From Diaporthe sp. PMI_573 (lineage: Eukaryota > Ascomycota > Sordariomycetes > Diaporthales > Diaporthaceae), in NCBI GenBank assembly GCA_021399435.1, contig JAJTUP010000002.1, positions 2,294,001-2,358,000 of the forward strand: DNA of 64,000 nt. Reading direction: 5' to 3'. Position numbers and translations under genes: made by a program. How positions within the stretch are numbered: the first letter of the stretch is position 1; each line of letters begins with the position of its first letter. The notes under the pieces were generated by a model that was not told the DNA's origin, searched no databases, and saw only the letters and a program-made list of their open reading frames with translations. This document shows, one piece after another, positions 44,769 through 56,643 of the stretch.

Positions 44769-47436
44769 ATGGATTTCCTAAAGTCCGCCGTCGCATCTGC
44801 CATCGCCAAGGGCCCTGCATTCCCATACTCGTTCGGGGACGTCGTCGATGTCGACCAGTCCATATGGACTCTGCACAATGGCACCAGACGTGTATGCACA
44901 AGGTAGACAACCTTTGCGCGAGGCGAACAAGCTCCTGACATGCACCGCAGGAGGACGGATCGAACTGCAGCATCTTCTCCTTCGACATCACCGCGAACAG
45001 GTCACGACTACCGCTCGCGAAAAACGCTCTGAAGAAGCTGCGCACGTTGCGCCACCCCGGTGTCATCAAGGTCTTGGACACGGTCGAGGTACACCTTCGT
45101 AGCGCCCGTCGGTGGAGAAACGCGACTGATCAGACGCCTGCTAGACCGACACGTACATCTACATTGCGACGGAGCGATTAGTGCCCTTGCGATGGCATGT
45201 CAAGCGGAAGAGCCTCAGCCCCGAGACGACGAAATGGGGCATATATAGCGTGGCGGTATGCCAATTCAGGCGCCTGCGATACAAGAGGCACACATGCTGA
45301 CCACCTGCCAGCGGACCCTCAAATTCATCAACGACGAAGCCTCCTCGATCCACGGCAACATGAGGGTCGGTTCAATATATACCTCAGAGAGTGGGGAGTG
45401 GAAGATTGGGGGCTTTGAGGTTTTGAGCAATGTCAAGGACGATGATGCCATCATATATGTATGCGTTCTCAAAGGACCACCTCATATGCCACCAAAACTA
45501 ACCTTTCCTACCATAGACCTATGGAAGTATGGTACCCGATTCCTCGAGGTACGCTCCTCCGGAGCTGCAATCAGGCTGGGACGCCATAAAGAAGGCACCT
45601 CACTCCGCCGTTGATTCGTTCAATCTGGGCACACTGATTTTTGAGGCCTTCAATGGCGACTATGCCGGTGGGAGTCAAGCTGGTCAAACCAAGAATATAC
45701 CTCCCGGCATGCATGCGAGTTACAAGCGACTCGTCAACAACAACCCTAAGTCCAGACTCAGCGTCGGCCACTTCATCGAACAGGGTCATCGCCGCGGGTC
45801 ATTTTTCGACACGCCGCTCATCAAGTTGACTGACGGGGTAGATAACCTTGGCGTTAAGTCTGAGGAAGAGCGGGAGGCGTTTCTCAAGTATGTTTTCTAA
45901 TTTTGGACAGTCAGCTGTGCTCTCTATTGACAATTGTGCAGCGACCTTGAACAACTTACAGACGACTTCCCCGAAGACTTCTTTAAGATGAAGGTCCTTC
46001 CCGAGCTGCTCAAGTCTGTTGAGTTTGGCGGCGGAGGGCCCAAAGCCTTCAGTGTCGTGATGACAATTGCGTCAAAACTGTCAAATGACGATTTCGACTC
46101 GAAGGTGACGCCTGTAGTGATACGGCTCTTTCAAAACCCCGACAGAGCCATTCGAGTATCTCTGCTTGACAACCTGCCTCTGATGATCGATAGACTATCG
46201 CAAAAGATAGTGAACGACAAGATTTTCCCAAACCTCGTGTCAGGATTCACCGATTTAGCACCAGTCGTCAGAGAACAAACGCTCAAGTCTGTTCTCACCA
46301 TTATCGGCAAGCTTTCCGACCGCACTATAAACGGAGAATTGCTGAAGTGTCTTGCCAAGACCGCAAATGACGAACAGCCTGGCATCCGCACAAATACGAC
46401 TATCTGCTTGGGCAAGATTGCAAAGAACTTGGGCACTTCCTCGAGGAGCAAGGTTTTGATTGCAGCATTCACTCGCTCTCTTAGAGACCCCTTTGTCCAC
46501 GGAAGGAATGCTGCACTCATGGCGCTTGCAGTCACAGGAGAGTGTTTCTCTAATGAAGACATTGCGCTGAAAGTCCTTCCCGCTATTTGTCCTTCATTGA
46601 TTGACAAGGAGAAGATTGTTCGAGACCAAGCGACAAAGACGATGGATATTTACATGCAGAAGATAACGAAGGCCGCCGAAGACATGCCCGACACTGTTCT
46701 TCCTCCCCAACAGACTGGTGAGCATGCGGCAGCACCACGCATGGGCACTCCGCAGCCGACAGAGTCCGCTACAGCTTCATGGGCTGGCTGGGCCATCTCA
46801 TCATTCACCAACAAGATCTCCTCGGCAGCAGGTGAAATCCAGCCAACCGTCCCCAACGGCTCGGCCCCGGCCCCAGAGCCGAAGCGTCCTGTGCTAGTCA
46901 CCACCTCATCCGCATCAACGCTGCACCGTCAAGCTATGAAGTCCCCACAGCCCGCCTCCTCAACACTCGCGAGGGCTCCTTCGAGTGACTGGGGCGCGGA
47001 TGCATTCTCCGCAGATGTCGATCCGGCAGAGGACGATGGAGATGCCTGGGGCGACATGGGTGACATGGACGACAACGACAATTTCTTTGACGATGGATCA
47101 ACAGCCGCAAACGATTCCATGGCCTCATCAGCCACCTTGCCTGTGGCAAAGAAAGAACCCACACGAAATATCAGCAGCAGCGGCAGCGGCAGTGCACAAC
47201 CGTTTGGCGATGACGAGGAGCCGGACTTTGCTGGGTGGCTAGCCGCACAGCAGAAATCCAAGGTTGGCGGCAAGCCGCTGCCAAAGGGACTCAAGAAAGC
47301 AAACCCCGAGAATGGAAAGACGACAACAGGCAAGAAGCCTGTTGCCAAACCTGCTGCCAAGCCGGCGCCAGCCAAGAAGATTGACTTGAAGCCGAAACAG
47401 ACCGACGACGAGGACGGGTGGGGGGACGGCTGGTAA
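44769..47436 (+). CDS. scy1: SCY1-type (SCYL1) pseudokinase with HEAT repeats
   Basis: Six exons: 44769-44891, 44951-45088, 45145-45255, 45312-45458, 45517-45887, 45942-47436; introns 59, 56, 56, 58 and 54 bp, giving 794 residues. The N-terminal kinase-like lobe keeps the fold landmarks (WTLHNGTRR, LRTLRHPGVIKVLDTVE, YAPPEL) but not catalysis. The catalytic loop reads HGNMRVGSIY instead of HRD...N, and the DFG site is GGFE. From FLNDLEQLTDDFPEDFF (about residue 308) a HEAT-repeat region runs to about residue 565. A disordered Ser/Pro/Asp part and a Lys/Ala-rich tail end in DDEDGWGDGW. Yeast Scy1 and human SCYL1 act in Golgi-ER/COPI traffic, and the related Cex1 in tRNA export; the acidic Trp end may correspond to the COPI-binding end of SCYL1 proteins (inference). 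Each splice was set by frame and family continuity. Confidence 0.92.
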
Positions 47437-47923
47437 AGCACCAGGGGGCATGCCTATGTGCCGATGACGGTAATGTATATTCGTTTGTTGCCCTGGTTTG
47501 TATACGGGCGGACTAGCGTTTTGTTCGGCAATATATATACTGTAAGGAGTTAAGGGACGCTGGCTTGGAAAGCGCATTCAGTATTGGACTGATTGTCCGG
47601 CGCTAGAAATAGGATGGACACAAACAACACCTTTCACAAACGTAGGTTTAAAACGGTGAATTGGCGCAAACTACTATGAATGAAGCCCGAGGGCAACGAA
47701 AATCCCTTGGCCCAATATGCCCATTATCAACGCCGTCCTGCCCGTCCCATGCGGTGGTTCCACTCGAGCCTCATACAGATCACGAAAACGCATGCTCGGA
47801 GAAAGAGCTGCGGCTCATGGGTCCTCTATCTGGTGCCCTAGTACGTCGACAGGGCAAATTTGCAAAGTGCATTCGTTCTCTTCTCAAGACATGCTACACC
47901 CTTGCAAGCGACTCCATTTCAGC
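47437..47923. other. Convergent 3' intergenic region
   Basis: About 490 bp between the stops of scy1 (+) and lst8 (-). A T/A-rich stretch near 47520-47540 may mark polyadenylation. No gene. Confidence 0.65.
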
Positions 47924-49117
47924 CTACCTCGCCTCGGAGTAATCATTCAGGGCCACACACACCGCACCCCGGTGATGGCCGTTATACTGCCGGATGATCT
48001 GCTGGCTGTGGAGCTCCCACAGGCGGGCGTAGTGGTCGGAGCAGGCGGTGACGAGATAGGCCGAGTCGGCGCTGAAGGCGCAGTCCCAGACCCAGCGCTG
48101 GTGGCCCGTCAGGGTGGCCTCCAGGGGGAAGGGGCGGGGGAAGCCGCTCTCGTCCGGGCGGGCGGCCTCGTCGACGTCGACCTCCCAGATCTTTGCGGTG
48201 TGGTCGGCGGAGCAGGTCGCCAGCTTCTTGACGTCCGGAGACAGCAGGATGCGGGTGATGTACTCCTTGTGCGCCGAGAACTGGGTGATGGGCTGCAGCT
48301 CGGTGCGGTCGAAGGTCTGGATCAGGGACCAGACGAAGACGTTGCCCTGTGGGGGTTGAAGTCAGCAAGAACAGAATGGCCAAGGTTGTCTTGGTAAGCA
48401 GGGCGTTGGCGTACGTTGTTGTTGGCGGCGCACAGCAGGGTGCCGTCCGTGGCGACGGTAACGCTCGAGACGGAGACGTCCTCCTCAGGGATCAGCTGGT
48501 GGGAGCAGCTGTTCTCGGCGAGGTCCCAGACCCTCACGCTGCCGGACCTGTCGCAGCTGATGATCTCGCCCTGGTTGGGGTGTATGACGACGTCGTTGGC
48601 GGGGCTGCCGTGGTTGTAGCTGCGCTGGATGGTGCCGCTGCGGGTCTCCCAGATCTTGACGGTGCCGTCCTCTGAGCTCGTGACCATCCACTTGCCCTCG
48701 CAGTGGAAGGCGACGCCGGTGATGTTTCCCGTGTGGCCCTCGAAGGTGAGCAGCGGGTTCGGGTTGGTGGACTTGATGTCGAAGAGCTTGACGGTGTGGT
48801 GGCCCGCGGCGGCGAGGAAGCGCTTGTCGGGCGAGATGCACAGGCGGTTGACCTGCGAGTCCGGGTGCTGGATCGTGCGGGAGCAGATGCCCGAGAGGGC
48901 CTCCCAGAACCTGGAGACATTCGTCCACAAAGGTCAGCCAGCAGTCGCGCGCCCAGGGGGGGGGGACGGAGGGCGCGAGGTTGGCCGGCGGCTGCTTACC
49001 GTATCGTGTGGTCGTAGCCAGCTGCGAAGCCGAGGTCAGCCAGACGGTCGCGATATTGGGATGGAGAGCCAAAGGCGAGGGAAAGGCGGGCTTACCGGTG
49101 CAGAGAATGACCGACAT
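47924..49117 (-). CDS. lst8: TOR complex subunit Lst8 (WD40 protein)
   Basis: Four exons on the minus strand: 49117-49096, 49021-49000, 48910-48415, 48346-47924; introns 74, 89 and 68 bp, giving 320 residues. The first two exons are each only 22 nt, and together they encode MSVILCTAGYDHTIR, the conserved Lst8 start that begins WD repeat 1. Seven WD repeats follow (e.g. VKLFDIK, VKIWETRSG, VRVWDLAENSC, GNVFVWSLIQTFD, AKIWEVDVDE, ARLWELHSQQ), ending QYNGHHRGAVCVALNDYS. Lst8 binds the kinase domain of TOR in both TORC1 and TORC2. The length is normal. It is convergent with scy1. None of the longer open frames on either strand here is the gene; exon 4 lies in a frame that looks short because its start is a splice acceptor. 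Confidence 0.95.
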
Positions 49118-51112
49118 GTTGCCTCAGGGACACTGTGTGTCCATCATGGGCTGGGGAGAACCTCGGCGATGCGACTGTCAAATGTACCTGCAGCTTGTTG
49201 GAGCTTCAGGTCGGGTGAAGCCTTAGTGGGGCACACGTCGTTATGGTGAGGCTCAACCCCAGGCCGCGGCCCTACACTAAGTGACGTTTCAGCGGGGACG
49301 CGTCCCACCGCTGCAGCTGAGTGCAACTAGGGTCAGCAATAGGAACTCACGAAAATGACAATGAGCAAGTACTGTTTACCCAGGTACGCTCATGACACTT
49401 ACCTTCTCAACCCCAACCGTCATTACCTTGGCACTCCTTGCCGAGCTGGTCTATATTTTTATCACTATAATATGCTTCTGGAACGTAGAGAACATATAGA
49501 CACTTTTCCATTGCGTTGGGTCTGCTGGTGATTCAACCTTTTGTAAATAAGCCCTCAATTTCGTCTTCTTCTGACCAGAGGTCAACCAAACTGCTTACTA
49601 TAGCACCTTTGTTGCCATATGATGCTTAACACTGACTTGACCGCTTCCGTTTGAACGGCTACTTGTCAGCGCTTTGCGCATCTGGTTGTATAATTCATGC
49701 CAAGCGGCAATGATTGAAGCACCCTCGTGGTGCGAAAATCATGAAATGCGCATTCTCGCCCGATCCGCTGGCTCCTTGTGCCCGGTATTGCATGGACTCT
49801 AGGTAGTATTTGCGAGTTTGCGCAAGCTGGTAGAGCTGGCCGCTGCTGAATGGCACACCAACTCCAAATGCGCTTGGCTCCGCAGGCCATGCCATATAAA
49901 ATACCTATCAATCTTTGAAGCCCCGAATCACTGCAAGAGATTCTTGCACACATCGCGATTCTCAAGACTGGCCCTGCTATATTAATGCAAATCATACCCA
50001 TCACCTTCGGAAGCAGTACATTGACTTGGTCTTTCGCCTTCATCAGCATTTAGACATGTCTCAAAGTGAACCCACCATTTGGGTGCTAGTTTTATTCTAC
50101 AAAGTGAGCCATTTACATCCTCCACGACACGACGATGCCCATTTCGGCTTTCCAAGTGTCCCGGATTCGAGTCTTGTTCTCACAATCCTGCACACCACCT
50201 GCTCACGTTCGTTCTGACAAGAATTGGAATTGGCGGGTTGAGCTCATAATACTGAGCAACTTGCATGAGATCCATCGTGCTGGTACCAATCAATTACCGG
50301 CGCGCACGCCACAATGCAGCTCTCTGCACAGATGCGCACAGGAGAGCGTGCCGCTTGTGTCTCAGTGAGCGACTCGCGCTCTTGAACCTTGGTCTTGCAT
50401 GGCCAGATGACCTTTGATATCTAGTATCCTCCAGGTTCCATGCGGGTGAGCATGCGAATGACAACTCATTCATTGGGCACATTCCACCTCGGTACGGTGT
50501 ATCAAATGGACCGACAATCGACCTCTCGACGGAACGAATTCCAACGACCTGTTACGTATACCTGCTACTTGACGAGCCGCGTGCTTAATATATCTAGTAC
50601 TCCCAGAATCCGTCTTGCAAGACGTCTTTAAGAACAATCAGGGTATTCGACCAAATTTGCACGGCGCCAACCAAACTCTACTCCACGAAAACAGTGACGA
50701 GGACCAAATATGAGACTTCCCTCCCAACCAGCCCCCGACGCGAGACCTCGAAGCGAGCGGTTACGTAGTACTGCGGCGCCAGCTGAAAAGAAACCACGCA
50801 TGCCCAGGTGCGAAAGAGGGAACTCGGACGTCACGTCGCATCCGTACCACCGCCTGCAAACAACACAGCAAAGCCATCCAAGGAAAAGTTCATCTAAAAC
50901 CTCCTTCATATCGCCAGGAGAGCCCCTCCCCCCGCCAAAGGGGGGGGGTTGCGCTCCTTTATTCTCGACGCGAAGTCGTGTGGTGCTCCCTTGAAGGCTT
51001 TGTAGACGGGCTGCTGCCCGACGTCGGCTTGTTGCGATAGGTCTGACTCGAAGAGGCGGTGACGGTGCCAAGTTGAGCACACCCGTTGGGACACTTCACC
51101 CACTGCAGTGCC
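49118..51112. other. Intergenic region upstream of lst8
   Basis: The lst8 promoter and about 1.7 kb without a supported gene. Frames near 49695-49895 (-) and 50710-50994 (+) are 66 and 94 codons long but show no motif or splice context. A C-run/G-run pair at about 50928-50949 (CCCCTCCCCCC...GGGGGGGGG) can fold back on itself. Confidence 0.5.
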
Positions 51113-51588
51113 TCACATTAATTGCTGCCCTTCTTGATAAGATGATCCAGCAGGCCACGGGGGCTAAAGAGACACCGCCCTCAAGACAGTCCCAAAGAGT
51201 CGATGCGTCCGTAGACTCCTGCTTACCTGTGTGCCACTCCCGTTGCAGGCAGGACATGGTCTAAGATATCATCAGAGTTGAACAAACGATTGCGAGCGGG
51301 ATATCGAAAGACAGCTTACTTTCCGCCCAGCTTTCCATAAGTCCAGACACTCCCTCGGCAGTTGGAGCATTCAACGGGATGGTTGCCACCAACGCAGCCA
51401 CAGGTATAGTCTCCAGTCGATGGGAGTTTGGGTGGGTCGTCAGCATAATACTCGTTGGGCATCCTCGGTAGGTCAAGGAGCGAGGTATCGTTGTCCAGGG
51501 AATCAGCTGGGGGTAAGGCTTCCACGACAATTCGTTCGATATAGCGGCGATCTAACGGAACAACTTGGGGGCCACGCCTGATTCGGAA
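51113..51588 (-). CDS. Small CxxC zinc-motif protein, 5' end not resolved
   Basis: Three 3' exons can be followed: 51588-51320, 51260-51227 and 51163-51113, with introns of 59 and 63 bp that both use GTAAGC donors. The product has an N-terminal basic part (IRRGPQVVPLDRRYIERI), an acidic middle, then three Cys motifs: YTCGCVGG, ECSNCRGS and, only after splicing, GKPCPACNGSGTQ. CxxCxGxG is the zinc motif of DnaJ Cys-rich domains and of small zinc proteins, so one or two zinc sites are likely. The end reads QPPWPAGSSYQEGQQLM. The frame upstream of 51588 has no ATG. A candidate previous exon ends ...WVNHNED at a GTAGGT donor near 51740, and one before it might start at MFASFYRR near 51908, but that first junction is weak. 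I do not recognise the family. Confidence 0.55.
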
Positions 51589-54500
51589 CTTCAAAGGAAT
51601 GTGATGTGTTTAAGTAACAGTCTCGAGTCACACTCAATCGCCATGTAAGTCAGACAGCTAGTTGCTGATGACGACAGCAAGGATTGATCGCAAAGGGAGT
51701 TAGTTGCTCTTCAGTGTCTGATCTACCTACGTCTTCGTTGTGATTCACCCAGCTTGTCGTTGATTGCGAACCTACACAGTCAGCCACCAGAACAGGAGCC
51801 AAGTGGCACCATAAATTTGCTCAAGTGATCGCTAATCTGAGTCGGCCAGCCCAGGGCTGAGGGCGCCTCGGGAAATGTGCAAGGGCGGCGGTAGAACGAG
51901 GCGAACATTGTGCAATGCCCTCCGCAGGCACGCGCTCCGTGTCAGACGGTTCACTTAGGGAGTGTTTTCGTAACACCTACCGATGTAGGACGTGTCATGG
52001 AAATAAACATACATACAGCCTGTGTGGGAAGGAAGAATTTCAACAATCTTCCTCAGCCGTCAGAGAGCCCCAACATGCTTGGAATTCTGGCCAGCTCCAA
52101 TCGGAATTCCGAGCATCAACACAAACATAATAAGCCAACCCTCGGCAAGCCCTTCAATAACAACCATGGTCAATCCCGATGTGTCTCGGATGCCTTCTTA
52201 CGACTCGAGCATACCCGCCCCGTGGTAACATCCCAAACCTCTGTCCAGGGGACGACCGCCTTGGGAGGGTCACGCGGTCCAGGTCCCTGGTAGGCTGGCG
52301 TGGACTCTATCTGGCAGGAAATAAAGACCGATCAGGTCCAGTGGGCTGAACCAGACATATGCTCCTGCAAGTGCCCGCGCCCGAGGCGCGCAGGTTGCAT
52401 GCTGGATGTGGTGGCCGAGCCAACAAGACGGCCCGGAACCCGGACCCGTCGAACAGATAAACAAGATTGCCATCCACATTTCAAGTCTTTCTGCCAATTT
52501 GGCCATCGGTAAGATAACTGCAGGTGGGCGGGTGCATATGGTCCTTGGCTTGGCGCGCATGCTGTGGAACGATTCTTCGTGACAAGTTGTAAGCTTTCAT
52601 GGCGCTTGCGGAACCCTCGCCTCGCGGTTGAAAAAGTAGAAGGCAGCCAGTCATGGCGACTCGTGCTGTATAACGGGCTCGACGGGGCTGCTCTCGCTAG
52701 AGTATGGACTTTAGCGAATGGGAGGAGAACGTGGCCAAGCCTTCCGAGCCGGTGAACAAGAATGAGACAGCCGAGTCGCCGATTGCTTCGGGGGAGGCGG
52801 GCGGACCCGGTCTCTTGAGATGTCGTCTCCGTCAAGACGACTGGTTCGCTAGAGTTGTGTCTCCTTGGATGTTGGCCGACGTGGCCATGCTAGGCGTAAC
52901 TTCAGCGGCTTAGTAGCCCCTCGGCCAGTCCTATCTGGCCCATCTCCTACGAACCTATTTTGTGCTATTACTCATCTGTGACCCGAGGGCCAGATCACCC
53001 TCGCTTGTGGCATCATTCTGGGACAAAAACAAAGCAAGTACTCTGTGTTGAAGCCTCCCACCCGACCCACAGTCGTGATTGCTTTTCCACACGCTTACGA
53101 CTTGCTCAGACGCAGTGCGACCATGCTGCGTCCGTCCTGTTAGCACAAGAGCGGCCACTCTTTTTTGGTTCGCTTAGCTGCTTCTCCTCGGCTGCTTGGT
53201 CATTCGTCACACCAAAAATCGAAAGGTTCGACCGCGGACAGCATTAGCCAAATCGTCATGTGCTCTAACCCGTGATGAGAGTTTCACGGCGGGAGACCAA
53301 CCCCACCAAGATTGAGATCAGCCAAGCAAATCACAGGAAGGCAGTTTAAGGATGGCATTCGGAGGTGCTTTTCGATGCTATGCTCACCGGACCGGCGAAT
53401 CAGCGGCCGTTTGATCAAAGGAAGGACTTGAGTGAGCTGAGTGGCTAAGAAGGTGTCGGAAGGGAGACGCTTGGCGTCAGCGCCCATGCGGTGATTGTAC
53501 AGGCAAAGGATGAATGGGACAGATTGCCCAAGAACAGTTTAATGCATGTCTCGGCTACCGGCTGACAAGGGCACGCGCACATGGCCGAGGAAAAGTAAGT
53601 TGATATCGAGATGATCCTGGAACACGCACTCGAACTTGCGGTCCTCGCTTGGGTCTGGGAACAGCAAACGGTGAGAGATGTACAGTATGTATCTGCGTTG
53701 GCTTGGAGGATGGAGCGTGCCTCGCCCGTTCCGTTTTCAGACCGGCATTTCAAGACACTTGGGAGAGGTCGCCATGCCCCTTCCCTGTCTAACAATGAGA
53801 AACGAACAAGCGTCGGTCGAAACCACACTTCAGTCATGAAATCGCCCAATTATCTTCCCAACCTGCTGAAACAGAGAAAATTTCCAGATGTCAGCCTGTC
53901 CGGCATTTTCTCTGGGCAGGAACTACACGGGCGATTATCAGAGATGTCACACGTGAGAACGTTGGGAAGACGGGCCACACTGGAAGTTTATCCCACAGAA
54001 AGACACAATCCGTAATGGATAAAATGAATACCAACGGCCTGCTCCTCTTTTCCATCCTAGAGTACCCAAAATACATCTTAAATATATGTTCCTGTGCTCT
54101 GTATTCACCATGCTCCCATGCGCACACACAAAACATATCCTGAACACAGTTTCTATTCGCACCCATGATATAAATAGATGTCGAGACAGTATCAAGGTGT
54201 TTGTCCGATGTCAGAAGAGACACATACTCCCCAAGACTTACAGTCCTGGTATCCGTGGTGAGTGCACTCGCGGATCAAGTGGCCCATGATGTATAGGCTT
54301 CTGGCAGTGTACCAGAGCCATGAAACCCCACGTCAGTTGTCATCAGGAATTGGACCTGGCGAAGGAACTCAGCAACGACCAAGAGAAGAAAAGGCCATGC
54401 CTGTTGTGCAAGCGAGCAGGCATAGGATCGGCGGGAGCGACGGACCAGTCACGCATAGCATCGAGCCATCAAGTCGGGACCACAGGATGCAACATTTCGC

Positions 54501-54823
54501 AGTCATGCCTATGGGCCAGCCACAAACAAGTGATTCTGTGCTGTCAGGATTGAAGAATTCTATACGTATGGTCATGTCGACTCTAGACCGTTAGCAAGCA
54601 GACCAACTACGACCGGCAACCACGGCGCTCAGCAATCCTTATTTTCACTGCTCCTTTGATCACCCATTCCGTGCCGGAACCCACTGACAAACTCCAAAGC
54701 GCCCACATGCGGAAGGTTTCCTAGTGACTCTGTAACAACCCTGCTCAGAACGCGCGTGCCGCACTCGCCATCGGCACCGCCAGCAAATACACGTCGTAAT
54801 TCCAGCCCCAGTGACAAGTCTGT
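51589..54823. other. Intergenic region, possibly holding a 5' exon and a small gene remnant
   Basis: It may contain the unresolved first exons of the CxxC gene up to about 51910. A pair of short frames at 52166-52228 and 52406-52582 on the plus strand look somewhat protein-like (see findings). From 52600 to 54823 only overlapping frames without motifs are seen, and the right end is the rad52 3' UTR. Confidence 0.45.
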
Positions 54824-56643
54824 TCAGCCAATCTTCTGCCTCTTGGGATCACCACCAATGCCACCTCCTGGCCCCGCAGCAGCAGCCGCAGCCGTGCCGT
54901 TCGTCGAGACCTCGGCCAGCGCCGGCCTCGCACCACCTCCGCCCGCGATTCCGTGGGTCCCCTCACCAGGCGGGGGCCTCTTGAACGTCGGCGGGCGGTA
55001 CTGGCCCCTGTTGCCCAGGGGGCTACCTGGGCCTATCGGTGCCCCGATGCGTCTCGTCTGATTGAGCTGCGGGTTGACGACGTTGCCTCTCTGTGCGTTG
55101 CCAGGGCCCGGTTGTTGAGCGGGCCCGGCGCGGCTGAAGCCATTGTTCGCGGACGGGGTGGAGGGCGCCGGGCCAAGGTCTGTGTCTCTAATGTCACTGT
55201 CGTCATCTCGCGTAACTGGTCGTTTAGGTGGTGCCCTCTGCTTGAGATCTCTCCCGAGTGGCTTTGACTGGGTGTAATCGATTCCAGGTGTCTTGAAAAC
55301 CGAGGGGGTCTCGGCGTGCGGATTGAAGCCCTGGCCGACGGAGGGCGTGCTGGGAAGCTTGACTTCGTCGTCTTTCTGGCCAGCAAGTTGTTTTACCGCG
55401 CGGGCGGAGAAGAACCCCACGGCATCTGCAGTGCCTGTGCCTGAGCCGTCACTCGGCGCCTGTGCTGGTGCTTTAAGTGGGCCACTGTTGCTTGGCTTGT
55501 TGTTCTGCACAGAACCAATGGTCTGAGGCCGGGTTTGTGTTTGGTTTTGCTGTTGGGGTCGCGGAGCGTTCTGAACAGGTTGATTCGGACCTCCAGGCCG
55601 CGGGTTCTGTTGCCCTTGGGCGGGAGTTTGAGGTGGCCGATGCGGGTTTCCTGCTGACTGTGACCTTGCCAGCGGCCTTGAAGGTGGCTGCATTGCTTGT
55701 GGATTGGGTTTGTTGTTCGGTTGAGGAGTGGGTTTCGCGCTTTCTGGTAAAGATACCTCGTCTGGGTGATCATCATCCACCATATTGAAATCCGCCTCAT
55801 CAAACTCTCCGAGGAGGTCTTCAAAGGATTCGATATCGGAAGGCACTGCGTAGAGTCAAATCAGTGACACGAGTCCTTGACGGGGTCTGTGTTCAACAAA
55901 CCTGCGTTCCCAATATCTCGGGCAGAAGGTTCCTGTTTGACCTCAACCTTCTTGGCAAAATCTGCATGTCGATGCAGCCCGCTCTCGTCCCAGCCCTTGT
56001 TGGGCTCAAGCTTCAGCTTTGTGACCTTCTTCAGATAATCCTTGTCGTAGATGCAATTGCCCAACACATTCCCAAAGTTCCTCAGCGCCCTCTTCAGCGC
56101 ATCGGTAGTCCCCTCCTTTTTGGCCTTCTCAAAAGCTGCCGCCTTGCCTTTGCAGTTCTCGATGTGGCCATAGCCTATATCCTCATGGAAAGTTCCATCG
56201 CGCAGCGTCACGCGGACAATGACGGACAATCCAAGTGAGATCTTGAGCGTCTGGGGGTGCTCGTCGACAAAGTCCACCTGAACTTCCTTGATCATGGATG
56301 ACCAGCCATTGAAGCCGAAAACCTCGTTGGCGAGGGCGATGCATTTCTCAGCAGCGATGTAGTGGACCTTTTGCCCTGAAGGCCCTGTGCGTGCTGACAG
56401 GTACTCGGGCCCGAGTTGTTTCTCGAGGCGGGACTGCAGTGTAGCGATCTCCTGTGCCGTGTATTCTGAGACACGAGGCTTGGACACCTCGAAAGGATTG
56501 GCGATTATGGTGTGTTGGTCGCCTGGGCTACATGGTGGGAAGGTAAGGACGTTAGTTAGTTGTTACTCGCGATAATCGACGACGCGCCCGGCGCGTCGCG
56601 CAAGCTCTGAGCTGTTGTGACAGATGAACACTTACGCAGGCAT
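54824..56643 (-). CDS. rad52: DNA repair and recombination protein Rad52
   Basis: Three exons on the minus strand: 56643-56636 (only 8 nt: ATG CCT GC), 56527-55902, 55845-54824; introns 108 and 56 bp, giving 551 residues. Residues 1-25 become MPAPGDQHTIIANPFEVSKP by splicing. The conserved single-strand annealing domain (about 25-195) includes RLEKQLGPEYLSAR, VHYIAAEKCIALANEVFGF, GWSSMI, DIGYGHIENCKGKAAAFEKA, TDALKRALRNFGNVLGNC and YDKDYLKKV. The second half is disordered, Pro/Gln/Asn-rich, with FEDLLGEFDEADFNMVDDD after the second junction (acidic, RPA/Rad51-interaction type) and a basic end (DPKRQKIG). Rad52 loads Rad51 on RPA-coated DNA and anneals single strands; it is the Neurospora mus-11 equivalent. 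Confidence 0.95.

Noticed and set aside
50710..50994. 94-codon plus-strand frame ending near a C-run/G-run
   Set aside because: Basic, low-complexity sequence without family match or splice context; a minus-strand frame of 150 codons overlaps it with equal lack of support.
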